Both the position numbers and the translations under genes were made by a program. A stretch of 64,000 nucleotides of DNA, from contig NZ_LN831026.1 in assembly GCF_001457455.1 (NCBI RefSeq), positions 2,046,001-2,110,000 on the forward strand, read 5' to 3'. The notes beneath the pieces were generated by a model, which was given only the letters and a program-made list of their open reading frames with translations, was not told where the DNA came from and searched no databases. The stretch comes from Corynebacterium diphtheriae. GTDB lineage: Bacteria; Actinomycetota; Actinomycetes; Mycobacteriales; Mycobacteriaceae. Below, piece after piece: positions 1 through 8,251 of the stretch (position 1 is the first letter of the stretch; each line of letters begins with the position of its first letter).

Positions 1-742
1 GGTTGGCAAGGTCAGCGCACACGGATGCCCAAAAACTGGCGCCTTCATTGTCTGCGATCCACAATCCCAGGATGTGCTTGATGCCGTCCATGTCGACGCC
101 TACCGCCATGTAGCAAGACTTGTTGACCACGCGGTGGCCATCGCGGATCTTCACTCGCAGCGCGTCGAGGAAGATCACTGGGTAGAACTCGTCGAGCTGG
201 CGGTTTTGCCAGATCATGACCTCTTCTAACACCGCGTCGGTAATGGTGCTGATCGTATCTGGGCTCATATCCACCCCGAGGGTGGTGGCGAGGTGGTGCT
301 GAATATCGCGCACGGTCATCCCACCGGCGTACAGGGAGATGATCATGTCATCAAGCTCCGTCAGACGGCGGGTGCCTTTAGGCAGCATCCGCGGCGTAAA
401 CGTGCCAGCTCGATCCCGGGGCATAGTCACATCAAAGGTGCCGTAGCCAGAGTTGACGGTTTTGGTGTACGACCCGTTGCGGTGATTGCCACCATCCGGG
501 GTGCCCAGCTGGGCTTTCGCCGTACGATCAGAGTGCGCGTATCCTAGATGCGCGTCCATTTCAGCCTGCAGACCAGCGTTGATCGATGCCTGCAAAAGAC
601 CTTTGACCAGGTCGCTGGCATCATCGGTGGAAGTCGACAACTCGCCGATCAGTTCGGCGATTTCCGGATTTTCCATCAGCTTAGCGCTGATCTCGTTGAC
701 CCTGTTCGGGTCATGACCTTTCCTCGGTGACACGGTAGTCAT
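1..742 (-). CDS. IS256-family transposase (partial, C-terminus outside window)
   Basis: This is the N-terminal 247 codons of a mutator-type (IS256 family) transposase, which cuts and pastes its own insertion sequence. The frame is open from an ATG at 742 to the window edge. The first about 100 residues resemble the family's DNA-binding region (a motif SINAGLQAEMDAHLGY, then a short linker). The DDE catalytic core begins near VIFLDALRVKIRDG (first Asp), and GLWIADNEGASFW (second-Asp region) lies close to the edge. The third catalytic residue is beyond the window. A gene relic lies downstream of its start side at 801-1250, so the element probably sits next to or inside an older gene. Confidence 0.9.
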   Translation of the reverse strand, partial: MTTVSPRKGHDPNRVNEISAKLMENPEIAELIGELSTSTDDASDLVKGLLQASINAGLQAEMDAHLGYAHSDRTAKAQLGTPDGGNHRNGSYTKTVNSGYGTFDVTMPRDRAGTFTPRMLPKGTRRLTELDDMIISLYAGGMTVRDIQHHLATTLGVDMSPDTISTITDAVLEEVMIWQNRQLDEFYPVIFLDALRVKIRDGHRVVNKSCYMAVGVDMDGIKHILGLWIADNEGASFWASVCADLAN

Positions 743-800
743 TATCAGTGAAACTCCTTCTGGATCAGAGCCTCACACACAAAACACCTGACACCCTCGC

Positions 801-1250
801 TTGACAAGATCGACCCCTAGGGCTTCTTGCCCCAAGAGTCCTAAGATCTCAAAAGCCGTTGAGACCAAAAAATACGAAATCGTCAAGGCTAAAGCCGAAA
901 AGCTGCTCCAAGAAAAAGCAGACCAAGACAAAAAGATCAAGAAACACGCGTTAATGCCGCCGAAGCCGCACACCAAAAGAGTACGACAAGCTAGCAGAGC
1001 AAGCTAAGCACGAAACCGAAGAAGAAGCACGCCTCGAACGCGAAAAAGCCCAGCACCACAGCCACAGCCTGAGCCAGCACCAGCTCCTGCACCACAGGCT
1101 CAAGCACCAGTCGTGCCACAAGAAAGCGGCTCCTCCGTCGGCGACTTCATCGCAGGCATCTTAGCCATCGTCACAGGTGCGCTCACTCCCATGAGCATCG
1201 GCACCACCGCCAACACCTTCCTCAAAAACAACGGACTGCCGCACTTCTAA
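801..1250 (+). pseudogene. Decayed gene for a lysine/glutamate-rich protein with hydrophobic C-terminus
   Basis: Pieces of one protein can be read in more than one frame. From about 855 there is a lysine- and glutamate-rich, probably coiled-coil stretch (KAKAEKLLQEKADQDKK), closed by TAA at 1005-1007. A different frame around 985-1060 continues the same style (EYDKLAEQAKHETEEEAR). The original frame then resumes with a Pro/Ala/Gln linker and a hydrophobic tail (SVGDFIAGILAIVTG), ending at TAA 1248-1250. I infer at least two frameshifts. The 5' end is missing beside the IS256-type element. No function can be assigned. The layout (charged linker, short hydrophobic tail) recalls the relics at 26314 and 31251. 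Confidence 0.65.
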
Positions 1251-1353
1251 TTCCCCGCACCGGCCAAGCAGCGTAGTTTGGCCGACCCCGCTGGTGAACG
1301 TCGATAAGCGAAACTTCACAGCACCCAACAATTACAACACCTAAGCCACGACG

Positions 1354-1359
1354 TATGCT
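1354..1359 (+). promoter_or_regulatory. -10 box for a leaderless peptidase transcript
   Basis: TATGCT fits the corynebacterial TAnnnT -10 consensus and ends 7 nt before the ATG at 1367, so transcription is predicted to start at or next to that ATG. This favours 1367 over the in-frame ATG at 1355, which overlaps the box. The -35 region is weak. Confidence 0.55.
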
Positions 1360-1366
1360 GGATAAC

Positions 1367-2728
1367 ATGACAAAAACAACTATCCAGACCGTCCGACCCC
1401 TCGTAGAAAAACAACGCGAGCGCATCTTCAAAGACCTCAGCGAAATTACCTCCTACAACTCAGTGCACTCCACCCCAGAATGCGCCGAAGACCACGCCGC
1501 AGCCTGCGCCTGGATCGTCAACGCACTGAAAGAAGCCGACCTCAACGTCACCGAATACCCCTATGACGGCGGCGCAACCACAGTCATCGGCACCAAAGAA
1601 CCAGAAGACGGCGCACCCACCGTCCTCCTCTACTGCCACTACGACGTAGTCCCCGCCGGCGACCCAACCGCCTGGGAAAGCGACCCCTTCACCCTCACCG
1701 AACGCAACGGACGCTGGTACGCCCGCGGCGCAGCCGACTGCAAAGGCAACATCGCCATGCACCTCGCCGCACTCCGCGCAGTCAAAGAAGCCGGCGGCAC
1801 CAAACTCGGCATCAAATTCCTCGTCGAAGGCTCCGAAGAACAAGGCGGCGCAGAACTCTCCGACCTCATCAAAAAACACCCAGAACTCTTCGACACCGAC
1901 GTCATCCTCATCGCCGACTCCGGCAACCAAGCCGTCGGCACCCCCACAATGACCACCACCCTCCGCGGCGGCGCACGCATCACCGTCACCCTCCGCACCC
2001 TCGAATCCGGCGTACACTCCGGCGCATTCGGCGGCGCAGCACCAGACGCAACCGCAGCACTCATCCGACTCCTCGACACCCTCAAAGACGAACACGGCCG
2101 CACCACCATCGACGGCATCGACTGCACCGCCCACTGGGAAGGCGGCACCTACAACCGCGAAGCCTTCAAAAAAGACGCAACCATGCTCGAAGGCACCACC
2201 ATCATGGGCACCGAAAACGACAACCCAGCCGACATGGTCTGGGCACGCCCAGCAATCTCCATCATCGGCTTCACCTCCACCCCAGTCGACCACGCCATCA
2301 ACGCCGTCCCACCAATAGCATCCGCACGCCTCAACCTGCGTGTTCCACCAAAAATGGACGCCAACCAAGTAGCAGACGCACTCGTCAAACACCTCAAAAA
2401 CCACGTCCCATGGGGCGCACACATCGACGTCACCTACGACGACGCCAACCAACCCTTCTCCGCCAAACTCGACGGCCCCGCCATGCAACTATTCAACAGC
2501 TGCCTCGCCGGCGCATACGGCCAAGACGACACCGTCAAAATCGGCTCCGGCGGATCCATCCCACTCTGCTCCGAACTCCTCGAAGTAGTCCCACGCGCAG
2601 AACTCGCCCTCTTCGGCGTAGAAGACCCACAAGCCACCATCCACTCCCCCAACGAATCCGTTGACCCCAACGAAATCCGCGACATCGCCGTCGCAGAAGC
2701 AGCCTTCCTGCTCAGCTACGGCAAGTAA
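1367..2728 (+). CDS. M20-family metallopeptidase (dipeptidase)
   Basis: This is a 453-residue protein of the M20/ArgE/DapE family, zinc-dependent exopeptidases that act on dipeptides or acylated amino acids. The metal-site motifs are visible: VLLYCHYDVVPAG (metal His and catalytic Asp), GRWYARGAADCKGN (bridging Asp), and FLVEGSEEQGG (catalytic Glu followed by a metal Glu). The dimerisation domain contains a SGVHSGAFGG segment, and IHSPNESVD near the end supplies the last metal His. The length is normal. I place the start at 1367 because a -10 box lies 7 nt upstream; 1355 is the in-frame alternative. Codons end strongly in C, as in neighbouring core genes. Substrate is not predictable; cytoplasmic dipeptide turnover is the likeliest role. 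Confidence 0.88.
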   Translation: MTKTTIQTVRPLVEKQRERIFKDLSEITSYNSVHSTPECAEDHAAACAWIVNALKEADLNVTEYPYDGGATTVIGTKEPEDGAPTVLLYCHYDVVPAGDPTAWESDPFTLTERNGRWYARGAADCKGNIAMHLAALRAVKEAGGTKLGIKFLVEGSEEQGGAELSDLIKKHPELFDTDVILIADSGNQAVGTPTMTTTLRGGARITVTLRTLESGVHSGAFGGAAPDATAALIRLLDTLKDEHGRTTIDGIDCTAHWEGGTYNREAFKKDATMLEGTTIMGTENDNPADMVWARPAISIIGFTSTPVDHAINAVPPIASARLNLRVPPKMDANQVADALVKHLKNHVPWGAHIDVTYDDANQPFSAKLDGPAMQLFNSCLAGAYGQDDTVKIGSGGSIPLCSELLEVVPRAELALFGVEDPQATIHSPNESVDPNEIRDIAVAEAAFLLSYGK

Positions 2729-2793
2729 CGCGCGGGGCTCGTGTTTTGGTGCCTGGTGCCTAGTGCTTAGTACCTTGGTGCCTGGCGCCCTGG

Positions 2794-2876
2794 CGTGAGC
2801 AATTTTTGTACCCTAAGCCTGCATTTCCGCAGGACGCCCCTCCGGGAAGCGTCGTTAAGGTGCAAAAATTGCTCAC
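2794..2876. repeat. 83-bp intergenic repeat, copy 1
   Basis: This nearly matches 3003-3085, differing by a few bases after CCCCTCCG. The unit has inverted ends: it opens with GTGAGCAATTTTTGTACC and closes with GGTGCAAAAATTGCTCAC, so it can fold into a long hairpin. It lies between the peptidase and the GT87 gene, next to short degenerate repeats (GGTGCCT-like) at 2741-2790. No coding potential is supported. Confidence 0.85.
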
Positions 2877-3002
2877 CACAGCCACTAACCCCGCGCCGCG
2901 TGCCACCAACCCTGCGCCGTGTGCCACTAACCCCTGCGCCGTGTGCCACTAACCCCTGCGCCGCACGCACCAACCCCGCGCCACGGCCACCGCACACCCC
3001 GT
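2877..3002. repeat. Degenerate 21-22 bp tandem repeats
   Basis: About five imperfect copies of a unit like CCACTAACCCCTGCGCCGTG lie between the two 83-bp repeats, and a further partial copy follows the second one (from about 3089). The stretch is C-rich on the plus strand. Reading frames through it give only low-complexity Pro/Thr/Ala peptides, so I regard it as non-coding. Confidence 0.75.
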
Positions 3003-3085
3003 CGTGAGCAATTTTTGTACCCTAAGCCTGCATTTCCGCAGGACGCCCCTCCGAGAGACGTCGTTAAGGTGCAAAAATTGCTCAC
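3003..3085. repeat. 83-bp intergenic repeat, copy 2
   Basis: This is the second copy of the unit at 2794-2876, with the same 18-bp inverted ends. The difference lies in the loop (CCGAGAGACGTCG against CCGGGAAGCGTCG). Both copies are in the same orientation, 209 bp apart. Confidence 0.85.
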
Positions 3086-3139
3086 CGCGGCCACTAACCC
3101 TGCGCCGCGTTTCTCCATCCGTGCAAAAATCCTGTTTTA

Positions 3140-4300
3140 ATGGTCGGTATGAAAAGTGCACCCTCAATCACCGCCATGTTCACTGCGTTGTTTGCGTGGT
3201 TTTTGGTGCAACAGTCATCGCTGGGCTCCAACCGGCGCTTTAGCGAATGGTTCCCACCCCTCGACCTAGCCATCTACAAGAAGGCCGGCCTGGTGCTCGA
3301 CCGCGGCGGCCACCTCTACGACCGCGTGTTTTACCACGACCTCGGCTTTACCTACACCCCGTTTGCCGGCTTGATCTTTAAGTTCTTGTCCCGCATGGAT
3401 GACAACATGCTGACCGTCGTGTGGCAGAGCGCGAACTTTGTGGCCCTGCTCGCGGTCATCCTGATGATTTTTGCACGCAAGCAGCTCACCGCCGGTGGGG
3501 TCATCGCAGCAATCGCCATGGCCGCGGGCTTTATGTCCCTCATCGAAATCCGCGATAGCTTTTTCTACGGGCAGATCAACCTGCTGCTCATGTTCCTCGT
3601 GGCCATGGACTTCCTGCCACACAAGCGCACCGGCATCGGAATCGGGCTTGCTGCGGGTATCAAACTCACCCCCGCGATCTTTATCGTGGTGCTTCTCATT
3701 CAACGACGCTGGTGGTCAGCGGCAAGCGCGGTGGTCACATTCGCGGCGACGGTCGCTACGGGCGTGTGGGTGCCAGACACGTGGGATTTCTGGACCAATA
3801 AGATTTTTGATTCCTCGCGCGTGGGCACCCAAACCAACCCTGGTGCGCAGTCGCTTCGTGCGGTGCTCGTGCGTCTCGACGCAGAACAGTACTGGATTCC
3901 CGCCATCATCGCCGTCCTTCTCGTGGCCGGCTTCGGATTCTGGCGGGCGCGCAACAACCCTGCCATGTCGCTGGCTCTAGGTGGCATTACTGCCTGCTTG
4001 GTGTCGCCGTTTAGCTGGTATCACCACTGGGTGTGGGTCGTGCCGGCGGTCGTGGCCATCTTTATCGCCATGGACTTTTCGCACTGGGCGCTTGCTCAGC
4101 TCGGCGCGGTGGCCGCAGCCGCGATCTCAGTGGCAGTGTTCTCCCCGCACCTGCTGTTTTTCCATGACTGGTTCAAAGACTGGTTCTGCGTATCGGGCTT
4201 GGTGTTCGTCGCAGGCTATGCGATCATCAGCCCGATCGCGGGTTACATCTCGGCGAGGACGGCGTCGACAACCGGCAGCCAAGAACCTGTTTCTTTGTAA
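3140..4300 (+). CDS. GT87-type polyprenyl-phosphate-dependent mannosyltransferase, membrane
   Basis: This is a 386-residue polytopic membrane protein of the DUF2029/GT87 family. Such enzymes transfer mannose (or a related sugar) from a polyprenyl-phosphate donor to cell-envelope glycolipids on the outer face of the membrane. After a first membrane helix (about 10-25), an outer loop has [13 protein letters not shown], where Asp42 occupies the position of the catalytic acid of this family. About nine further hydrophobic helices follow, with a conserved-looking [12 protein letters not shown] segment. GT87 members such as PimE act in PIM, lipomannan or arabinogalactan assembly; which polymer is served here is unknown. 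The start could be 3140 or the in-frame ATG at 3149. The last 58 bp overlap tail-to-tail with the ligase gene on the other strand. Confidence 0.8.
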   Translation: MVGMKSAPSITAMFTALFAWFLVQQSSLGSNRRFSEWFPPLDLAIYKKAGLVLDRGGHLYDRVFYHDLGFTYTPFAGLIFKFLSRMDDNMLTVVWQSANFVALLAVILMIFARKQLTAGGVIAAIAMAAGFMSLIEIRDSFFYGQINLLLMFLVAMDFLPHKRTGIGIGLAAGIKLTPAIFIVVLLIQRRWWSAASAVVTFAATVATGVWVPDTWDFWTNKIFDSSRVGTQTNPGAQSLRAVLVRLDAEQYWIPAIIAVLLVAGFGFWRARNNPAMSLALGGITACLVSPFSWYHHWVWVVPAVVAIFIAMDFSHWALAQLGAVAAAAISVAVFSPHLLFFHDWFKDWFCVSGLVFVAGYAIISPIAGYISARTASTTGSQEPVSL

Positions 4301-5322
4301 ATAGCGCGCTGCCGCTGGTAGCTGGCACCTGTCTGGCAAATGGTGAGCACGCCTTGGAGTTCGTCGTAGCAGCCGAGCTCACGGGCAAGCGGACTGAGGC
4401 GTTCCACTAGTGCGCGCAGCTCGTCGGTAACCCATGCCTCGTCGGTGTCGCGGGAGATGATGATCTCCGCGTCCATGCCATAGCGGGCAGCACGCCACTT
4501 GTTCTCGGCAACATGCCAATCCTGCAGCGTAGGGAGCTCCTCGCCACGGTCGAGTTTGCGCTCAAGGTCTACGATCAGGCAGTGTGTCAGTGCTACGGCT
4601 GCGGAAAGTTCGCGCAGGTTGGTGGAGTCGCAAATACGGACCTCCACGGTGCCATAGCGGGTGGGGCGAATATCAAAGTGCATAGAACCGGTGTGGTTAA
4701 TCACGCCGGACTTATTCTGATCCGCCATGTACGCCTCCCACTCATCCCAGCTCTGGAACTGGTAGGGCAGGCCTGCTGTGGGCAGCTGCTGGTACAGCAT
4801 GGTGCGGTTGGAGGCATAGCCAGTATCAATGCCGTCCCAGCCTGGAGAGGAAGCAGTCAACGCCAACAGGTGCGGGTAGTAGGTGAGCATGGCGTTGATG
4901 ATGGGCCACACGCGATCCTTGCTGGAAATACCCACATGGACATGAATACCCCAGATCAGCATCTGGTTACCCCAGTACTGAGTGCGCTCGATAATCTCGT
5001 TGTAGTGGCCTTTTTCATTCACCGGCTGCTTGCGGAAGTCCGAGAAGGGGTGCGAGCCTGCAGCCCACACCTTCAAACCCATGTCGGCTGCAATGGCTTT
5101 GACTTCCTCAATGCCCTCGCGCAGCTCCTCAATGGCTTCGGGGACGGTGGTGCATACCGACGTCACCAGCTCCACTGTGTTAGCAAGGAACTCGCGTTCC
5201 AAATGCGTGGTGGCTTTCTCAATGACCTCGTGGCCACGGGGCACAAGGTCACGTGAGTGCGGGTCGGCAAGCGCTACTTCCCATTCAACGCCGAGGGTTG
5301 GGGGCGAAGGCGGAAATATCAT
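4243..5322 (-). CDS. Carboxylate-amine ligase of the GCS2/YbdK family
   Basis: This is a 359-residue member of the glutamate-cysteine ligase type 2 family, ATP-dependent enzymes that couple the gamma-carboxylate of glutamate to an amine. Family features include [11 protein letters not shown] near the N-terminus, WGIHVHVGI in the centre, and [18 protein letters not shown]. The M. tuberculosis counterpart in the same neighbourhood is Rv0433. Actinobacteria use mycothiol rather than glutathione, so the true substrate is uncertain. The start overlaps the stop of the LytR_C gene as ATGA, which implies translational coupling. The 3' end overlaps the convergent GT87 gene by 58 bp. Confidence 0.87.
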   Translation of the reverse strand: MIFPPSPPTLGVEWEVALADPHSRDLVPRGHEVIEKATTHLEREFLANTVELVTSVCTTVPEAIEELREGIEEVKAIAADMGLKVWAAGSHPFSDFRKQPVNEKGHYNEIIERTQYWGNQMLIWGIHVHVGISSKDRVWPIINAMLTYYPHLLALTASSPGWDGIDTGYASNRTMLYQQLPTAGLPYQFQSWDEWEAYMADQNKSGVINHTGSMHFDIRPTRYGTVEVRICDSTNLRELSAAVALTHCLIVDLERKLDRGEELPTLQDWHVAENKWRAARYGMDAEIIISRDTDEAWVTDELRALVERLSPLARELGCYDELQGVLTICQTGASYQRQRAIYKETGSWLPVVDAVLAEM

Positions 5323-5867
5323 TGGACTGTAACCACTACGATGTCGGGATTGTCATGCTGTGCGATAACCGCATGCAGCTGATCTGCGATTTTTTGTGCC
5401 TGTGCTTGGTGGCCGGCTGGGTAGAACACAGTGGTTTGTGGAACAACCGCGTCTGGAAGGTTGCCAACCTCGACCACATCTATGCCGTGGCTGCGGAGGG
5501 TATCAGCAACTTGGGCAGCGAGGCCTTGCACTGTGGAGTTATTGAGCACGCGAACCGGCACAGGGCGCTCAGCAGCAGGTTTATCAGCTGCAGGTTTATC
5601 AGCAGGTTTGTCGGCTGGGGCCTTTTCGGCCGGCGCAGCGGATTCGCCCGGCGCGTCGGAGGCGGCAGGAGTATCAGATACAGCTGGTGCCTGCGGTGCG
5701 GACTTCTCCGCGGGGGTTTGCTCGGATGTCTCGGCAGTGCTGGTCTTTGGTGCACTAGAAGAGTTATCAGAGGTGACTGAGTAGACTCCCCACGCGCCGA
5801 GCATTAAGGCGACGGCGATGAGGATCATGGCAATTCCACGCAACGGCAGTTGTTTCACAAGGTCCAA
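5319..5867 (-). CDS. Membrane-anchored protein with LytR C-terminal domain
   Basis: This is a 182-residue protein with one N-terminal transmembrane helix (about 11-30), then a long Ala/Pro/Lys/Asp linker with repeats of the type [10 protein letters not shown], then a LytR_C domain (from about [17 protein letters not shown] to the end). It is probably anchored with the domain outside the membrane. The order DUF3263 - LytR_C protein - GCS2 ligase is the same as Rv0430-Rv0431-Rv0433 in M. tuberculosis, where Rv0431 is the 'tuberculin-related peptide'. The start is uncertain: TTG at 5867 follows the upstream stop by 2 nt, and a GTG lies three codons further in. Confidence 0.82.
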   Translation of the reverse strand: MDLVKQLPLRGIAMILIAVALMLGAWGVYSVTSDNSSSAPKTSTAETSEQTPAEKSAPQAPAVSDTPAASDAPGESAAPAEKAPADKPADKPAADKPAAERPVPVRVLNNSTVQGLAAQVADTLRSHGIDVVEVGNLPDAVVPQTTVFYPAGHQAQAQKIADQLHAVIAQHDNPDIVVVTVQ

Positions 5868-5869
5868 GT

Positions 5870-6073
5870 CTAGCGTGTGTCCCTGCGTCGGCGGAGTCGT
5901 GCCGTCAATAATGGGTACTCGGCGATCACAGTGGGGTCGTCGATAGCTACGTTGAGCATCTGATAATAACGCACCGGCGTAAGCCCAAGTTCACGGATGG
6001 CTTCCTCTTTGGCACCGAGGCTGCGCGGGGCTTTTTCTTCGAATGCGAGCAAGTCAAGATAATGTATAGGCAT
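5870..6073 (-). CDS. DUF3263 small helix-turn-helix-like protein
   Basis: This 67-residue protein matches the DUF3263 pattern: an N-terminal LLAFEEKAP segment, then [12 protein letters not shown] and RYYQMLN, and an Arg-rich end (ARLRRRRD). The family resembles a small DNA-binding helix-turn-helix, but its function is not established. It is the first gene of the DUF3263-LytR_C-GCS2 operon, as in M. tuberculosis (Rv0430). Its start codon shares two bases with the divergent def start (the sequence CATG at 6071-6074), so no space is left for two separate leaders. Confidence 0.83.
   Translation of the reverse strand: MPIHYLDLLAFEEKAPRSLGAKEEAIRELGLTPVRYYQMLNVAIDDPTVIAEYPLLTARLRRRRDTR
6060..6065 (+). 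promoter_or_regulatory. -10 box for leaderless def transcript
   Basis: TAATGT lies 6 nt before the def ATG at 6072 and predicts a transcript beginning at the start codon. The box lies inside the first codons of the DUF3263 gene on the other strand. No Shine-Dalgarno sequence precedes def. Confidence 0.5.
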
Positions 6074-6635
6074 GATTCGTCCGATCGTTATTTGTGGAGA
6101 TCCCGTCCTCCATAACCCTACTGCCCCCGTGAGCGACCCAGCAGAAGTCCAAGACCTCATTGCAGACATGTATGAAACCATGGAAGCAGCTCGTGGTGTA
6201 GGTCTTGCCGCTAACCAAGTTGGTGTTGGCTTGCGCCTTTTCGTGTTCAACTGCCCTGACGACGAGGGCCACTTCCACCGCGGTTGCGTGATCAATCCTG
6301 TGCTGGAAACCTCCGAAATCCCTGAAACCATGCCTGCCGACGACGGCAGCGACGACGAAGGCTGCCTCTCCGTCCCAGGCGAAGGCTTCCCCACCGGCCG
6401 TGCCGACTGGGCACGCGTGACCGGCCTCGAAGCCGACGGCACCCCCGTGGTTTACGAGGGCACCGGCTTCCTCGCCCGCTGCTTCCAGCACGAAGTGGGC
6501 CACCTCGACGGCTTCCTCTACACCGACACCTTGATCGGCCGGTGGAAGCGCCAAGCTAAAAAAGCCATCAAACGCAACGGTTGGTCTGCGGGTATGACTT
6601 GGATGCCGGGGGTGGACCCTGATCCGTTCCACTAA
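6072..6635 (+). CDS. def: Peptide deformylase
   Basis: This enzyme removes the N-formyl group from nascent proteins with an Fe/Zn centre. All three motifs are present in 187 residues: [10 protein letters not shown] (from 42), EGCLS with metal ligand Cys98, and QHEVGHLDG with His140 and His144 as ligands and Glu141 as catalytic base. In the last motif Gly stands where many deformylases have Asp (HExDH); the core HExxH is intact. The C-terminal tail ([15 protein letters not shown]) is basic. It heads def-GNAT-xthA-cls; the same trio in M. tuberculosis is Rv0429c-Rv0428c-Rv0427c. Translation is probably leaderless. Confidence 0.95.
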   Translation: MIRPIVICGDPVLHNPTAPVSDPAEVQDLIADMYETMEAARGVGLAANQVGVGLRLFVFNCPDDEGHFHRGCVINPVLETSEIPETMPADDGSDDEGCLSVPGEGFPTGRADWARVTGLEADGTPVVYEGTGFLARCFQHEVGHLDGFLYTDTLIGRWKRQAKKAIKRNGWSAGMTWMPGVDPDPFH

Positions 6636-6651
6636 ATTCCGCACCGGTCCG

Positions 6652-7539
6652 GTGCAGGTCGGCGACCGCATTGTGGTCCGCCAAGAGGAATTCGACACCA
6701 TTGGGCACGTTTTAAGCGTCGATCCGCTGATCGTGCGCCCGCACGCACGCGGCGGTTTGCCGTCGAACGCCGAGCCCGTGCGCATTGACAATCCGCTCAT
6801 GATTAAGCGGCTCAGCCCGCGCACTGTGCGCAACGCAGATATTCGCGCCATCGAAGTAGCCACCGCCAAAGCTTTCCCCGGCATCGAACACACGTGGTGT
6901 GGGCAGTGGCTGCTGCGTGCCGGCGACGGTGTCACCGAGCGTTCCAACTCGGCAGCCCCCTTGGGCCCACAAGCCCTGTTCACGCCGGTCCCCTACGAGG
7001 AAATCAAGGAATTCTACCGCCGGCACAACCTGCCAGCGCTGATCTTGGTGCCGGAAAGAATCGCCCCCGCGATCCCAGACGACGGCCCCGAAATCATCGT
7101 GATGACGCACCCCCTGGATAACGTCAGCGAAATTGACGACGTCCACGCGGAATTCCTCGACCAACCCGACGACGATTGGCTTGAGCTCTACCACTTCCGC
7201 GGCAAAGCCCTGCCCCGCCACGCACTTGAACTGTTGCGCACAACTATCGACGGCCGCATGTGCTTCGGCAGACTTAAGCGCGACGGGAAAACCGTGGCTA
7301 TTACCCGCGGCACCATCACCGACGGCTACCTCGGTTACTCCGCGGTGGAAGTCGCACCGGAGTATCGTCGACAAGGCCTTGCTACCGAACTCGGCGCAGC
7401 CATGCTCGCATGGGGTAAAGCCCACGGCGCACACACCGCATACCTGCAGGTCATTGAGAGCAATGCCGCCGGAATCGGGCTGTACCACAAGCTAGGGTTT
7501 GTGGAACATCATCGTCACAAGTACGTGCGGGTATCCTAG
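6652..7539 (+). CDS. GNAT-family N-acetyltransferase (Rv0428c-like)
   Basis: This 295-residue protein has an N-terminal small domain (VGDRIVVRQEEFDTIGHVLSV, SH3-like) and a GNAT domain in the last about 130 residues. The acetyl-CoA loop is seen as VAPEYRRQGLATELGAAML, followed by YLQVIESNAAGIGLYHKLGF, the classical C-terminal GNAT motif. It transfers an acetyl group to an unknown amine. It sits between def and xthA exactly as Rv0428c does. The start is a GTG at 6652, 16 nt after the def stop, with no clear ribosome-binding site; the frame stays open upstream into def, so an alternative upstream start is possible. Confidence 0.82.
   Translation: MQVGDRIVVRQEEFDTIGHVLSVDPLIVRPHARGGLPSNAEPVRIDNPLMIKRLSPRTVRNADIRAIEVATAKAFPGIEHTWCGQWLLRAGDGVTERSNSAAPLGPQALFTPVPYEEIKEFYRRHNLPALILVPERIAPAIPDDGPEIIVMTHPLDNVSEIDDVHAEFLDQPDDDWLELYHFRGKALPRHALELLRTTIDGRMCFGRLKRDGKTVAITRGTITDGYLGYSAVEVAPEYRRQGLATELGAAMLAWGKAHGAHTAYLQVIESNAAGIGLYHKLGFVEHHRHKYVRVS
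7532..7537 (+). promoter_or_regulatory. -10 box for leaderless xthA transcript
   Basis: TATCCT overlaps the final codons of the acetyltransferase gene and ends 6 nt before the xthA ATG at 7544. It fits TAnnnT and would give xthA an internal, leaderless promoter inside the def operon. Confidence 0.5.
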
Positions 7540-7543
7540 CAAC

Positions 7544-8251
7544 ATGCGCATTGCCAACTGGAACGTGAACTCCGCCCGGGCGCGAGTAGACCGAATACAG
7601 GACTTCCTCGAACGCCACGACATTGACGTCCTTGCCATGCAAGAAACCAAATGCCGCGACGACCAGTTCCCCGAATTCAAAGGCTACGAAGCCGCCCACT
7701 TTGGCATCAACCAATGGAACGGCGTAGCCATCCTCTCCCGAGTAGGCATTGACGACGTCCTCACCAGCTTCGGGCAACCCGACTACGAAGAATTCGAACC
7801 ACGTTCCATCGGCGCAATCTGCGGCGGCGTGCGCGTGTGGAGCCTCTACATTCCCAACGGCCGCGAAATCGCCCACCCCCACTACGACTACAAACTGCGC
7901 TGGCTCTACGCCCTCCAACACTATGGCGTCACCGGCGACACCGTCTGGTGCGGCGACTTCAACATCGCCCCCACCGACAACGACGTCTGGGACATCGACT
8001 TCTTCCAAGGAAAAACCCACGTCACCGAACCAGAACGCCAAGCCTTCGAAGCACTGACCGACATCATGCCGATCACCTCCCCCGAGGGCTACACCTACTG
8101 GGACTACACCGCTGGCCGGTTCCCCAAAAACCAAGGAATGCGCATCGACTTCCAGCTCTCCAACATGACCCCCACCGGCGGATTCATTGACGTTGAAGAG
8201 CGCAAAGGCAAGGGGGCTTCCGATCACGCCCCAGTGGTGGTGGACTATTGA
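7544..8251 (+). CDS. xthA: Exodeoxyribonuclease III
   Basis: This AP endonuclease / 3'-5' exonuclease of base-excision repair belongs to the EEP superfamily. Hallmarks are RIANWNVNSARAR at the N-terminus, MQETKCRDDQFP (catalytic Glu), WCGDFNIAPTDNDVWD (Asp and Asn in the active site), GMRIDFQLSN, and the terminal GASDHAPVVVDY with the catalytic Asp-His. At 235 residues it is shorter than the E. coli enzyme (268). The ATG at 7544 is preferred because the N-terminal strand motif begins there and a -10 box lies 6 nt upstream. Its stop overlaps the start of cls (TTGA). Confidence 0.92.
   Translation: MRIANWNVNSARARVDRIQDFLERHDIDVLAMQETKCRDDQFPEFKGYEAAHFGINQWNGVAILSRVGIDDVLTSFGQPDYEEFEPRSIGAICGGVRVWSLYIPNGREIAHPHYDYKLRWLYALQHYGVTGDTVWCGDFNIAPTDNDVWDIDFFQGKTHVTEPERQAFEALTDIMPITSPEGYTYWDYTAGRFPKNQGMRIDFQLSNMTPTGGFIDVEERKGKGASDHAPVVVDY

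Noticed and set aside
1460..2488. 342-codon frame antisense to the M20 peptidase
   Set aside because: It arises from the strong C-ending codon bias of the peptidase gene; the product is Cys/Gly/Val-rich with no motif.
2794..3085. CRISPR array
   Set aside because: There are only two long, hairpin-ended copies and the material between is itself repetitive; no cas gene is near. No CRISPR was seen elsewhere.
5253..5780. Plus-strand frame opposite the LytR_C gene
   Set aside because: Its Gly/Arg/Cys-rich product is a reflection of the Ala/Pro/Lys linker on the coding strand, and the operon overlaps fix the minus-strand reading.
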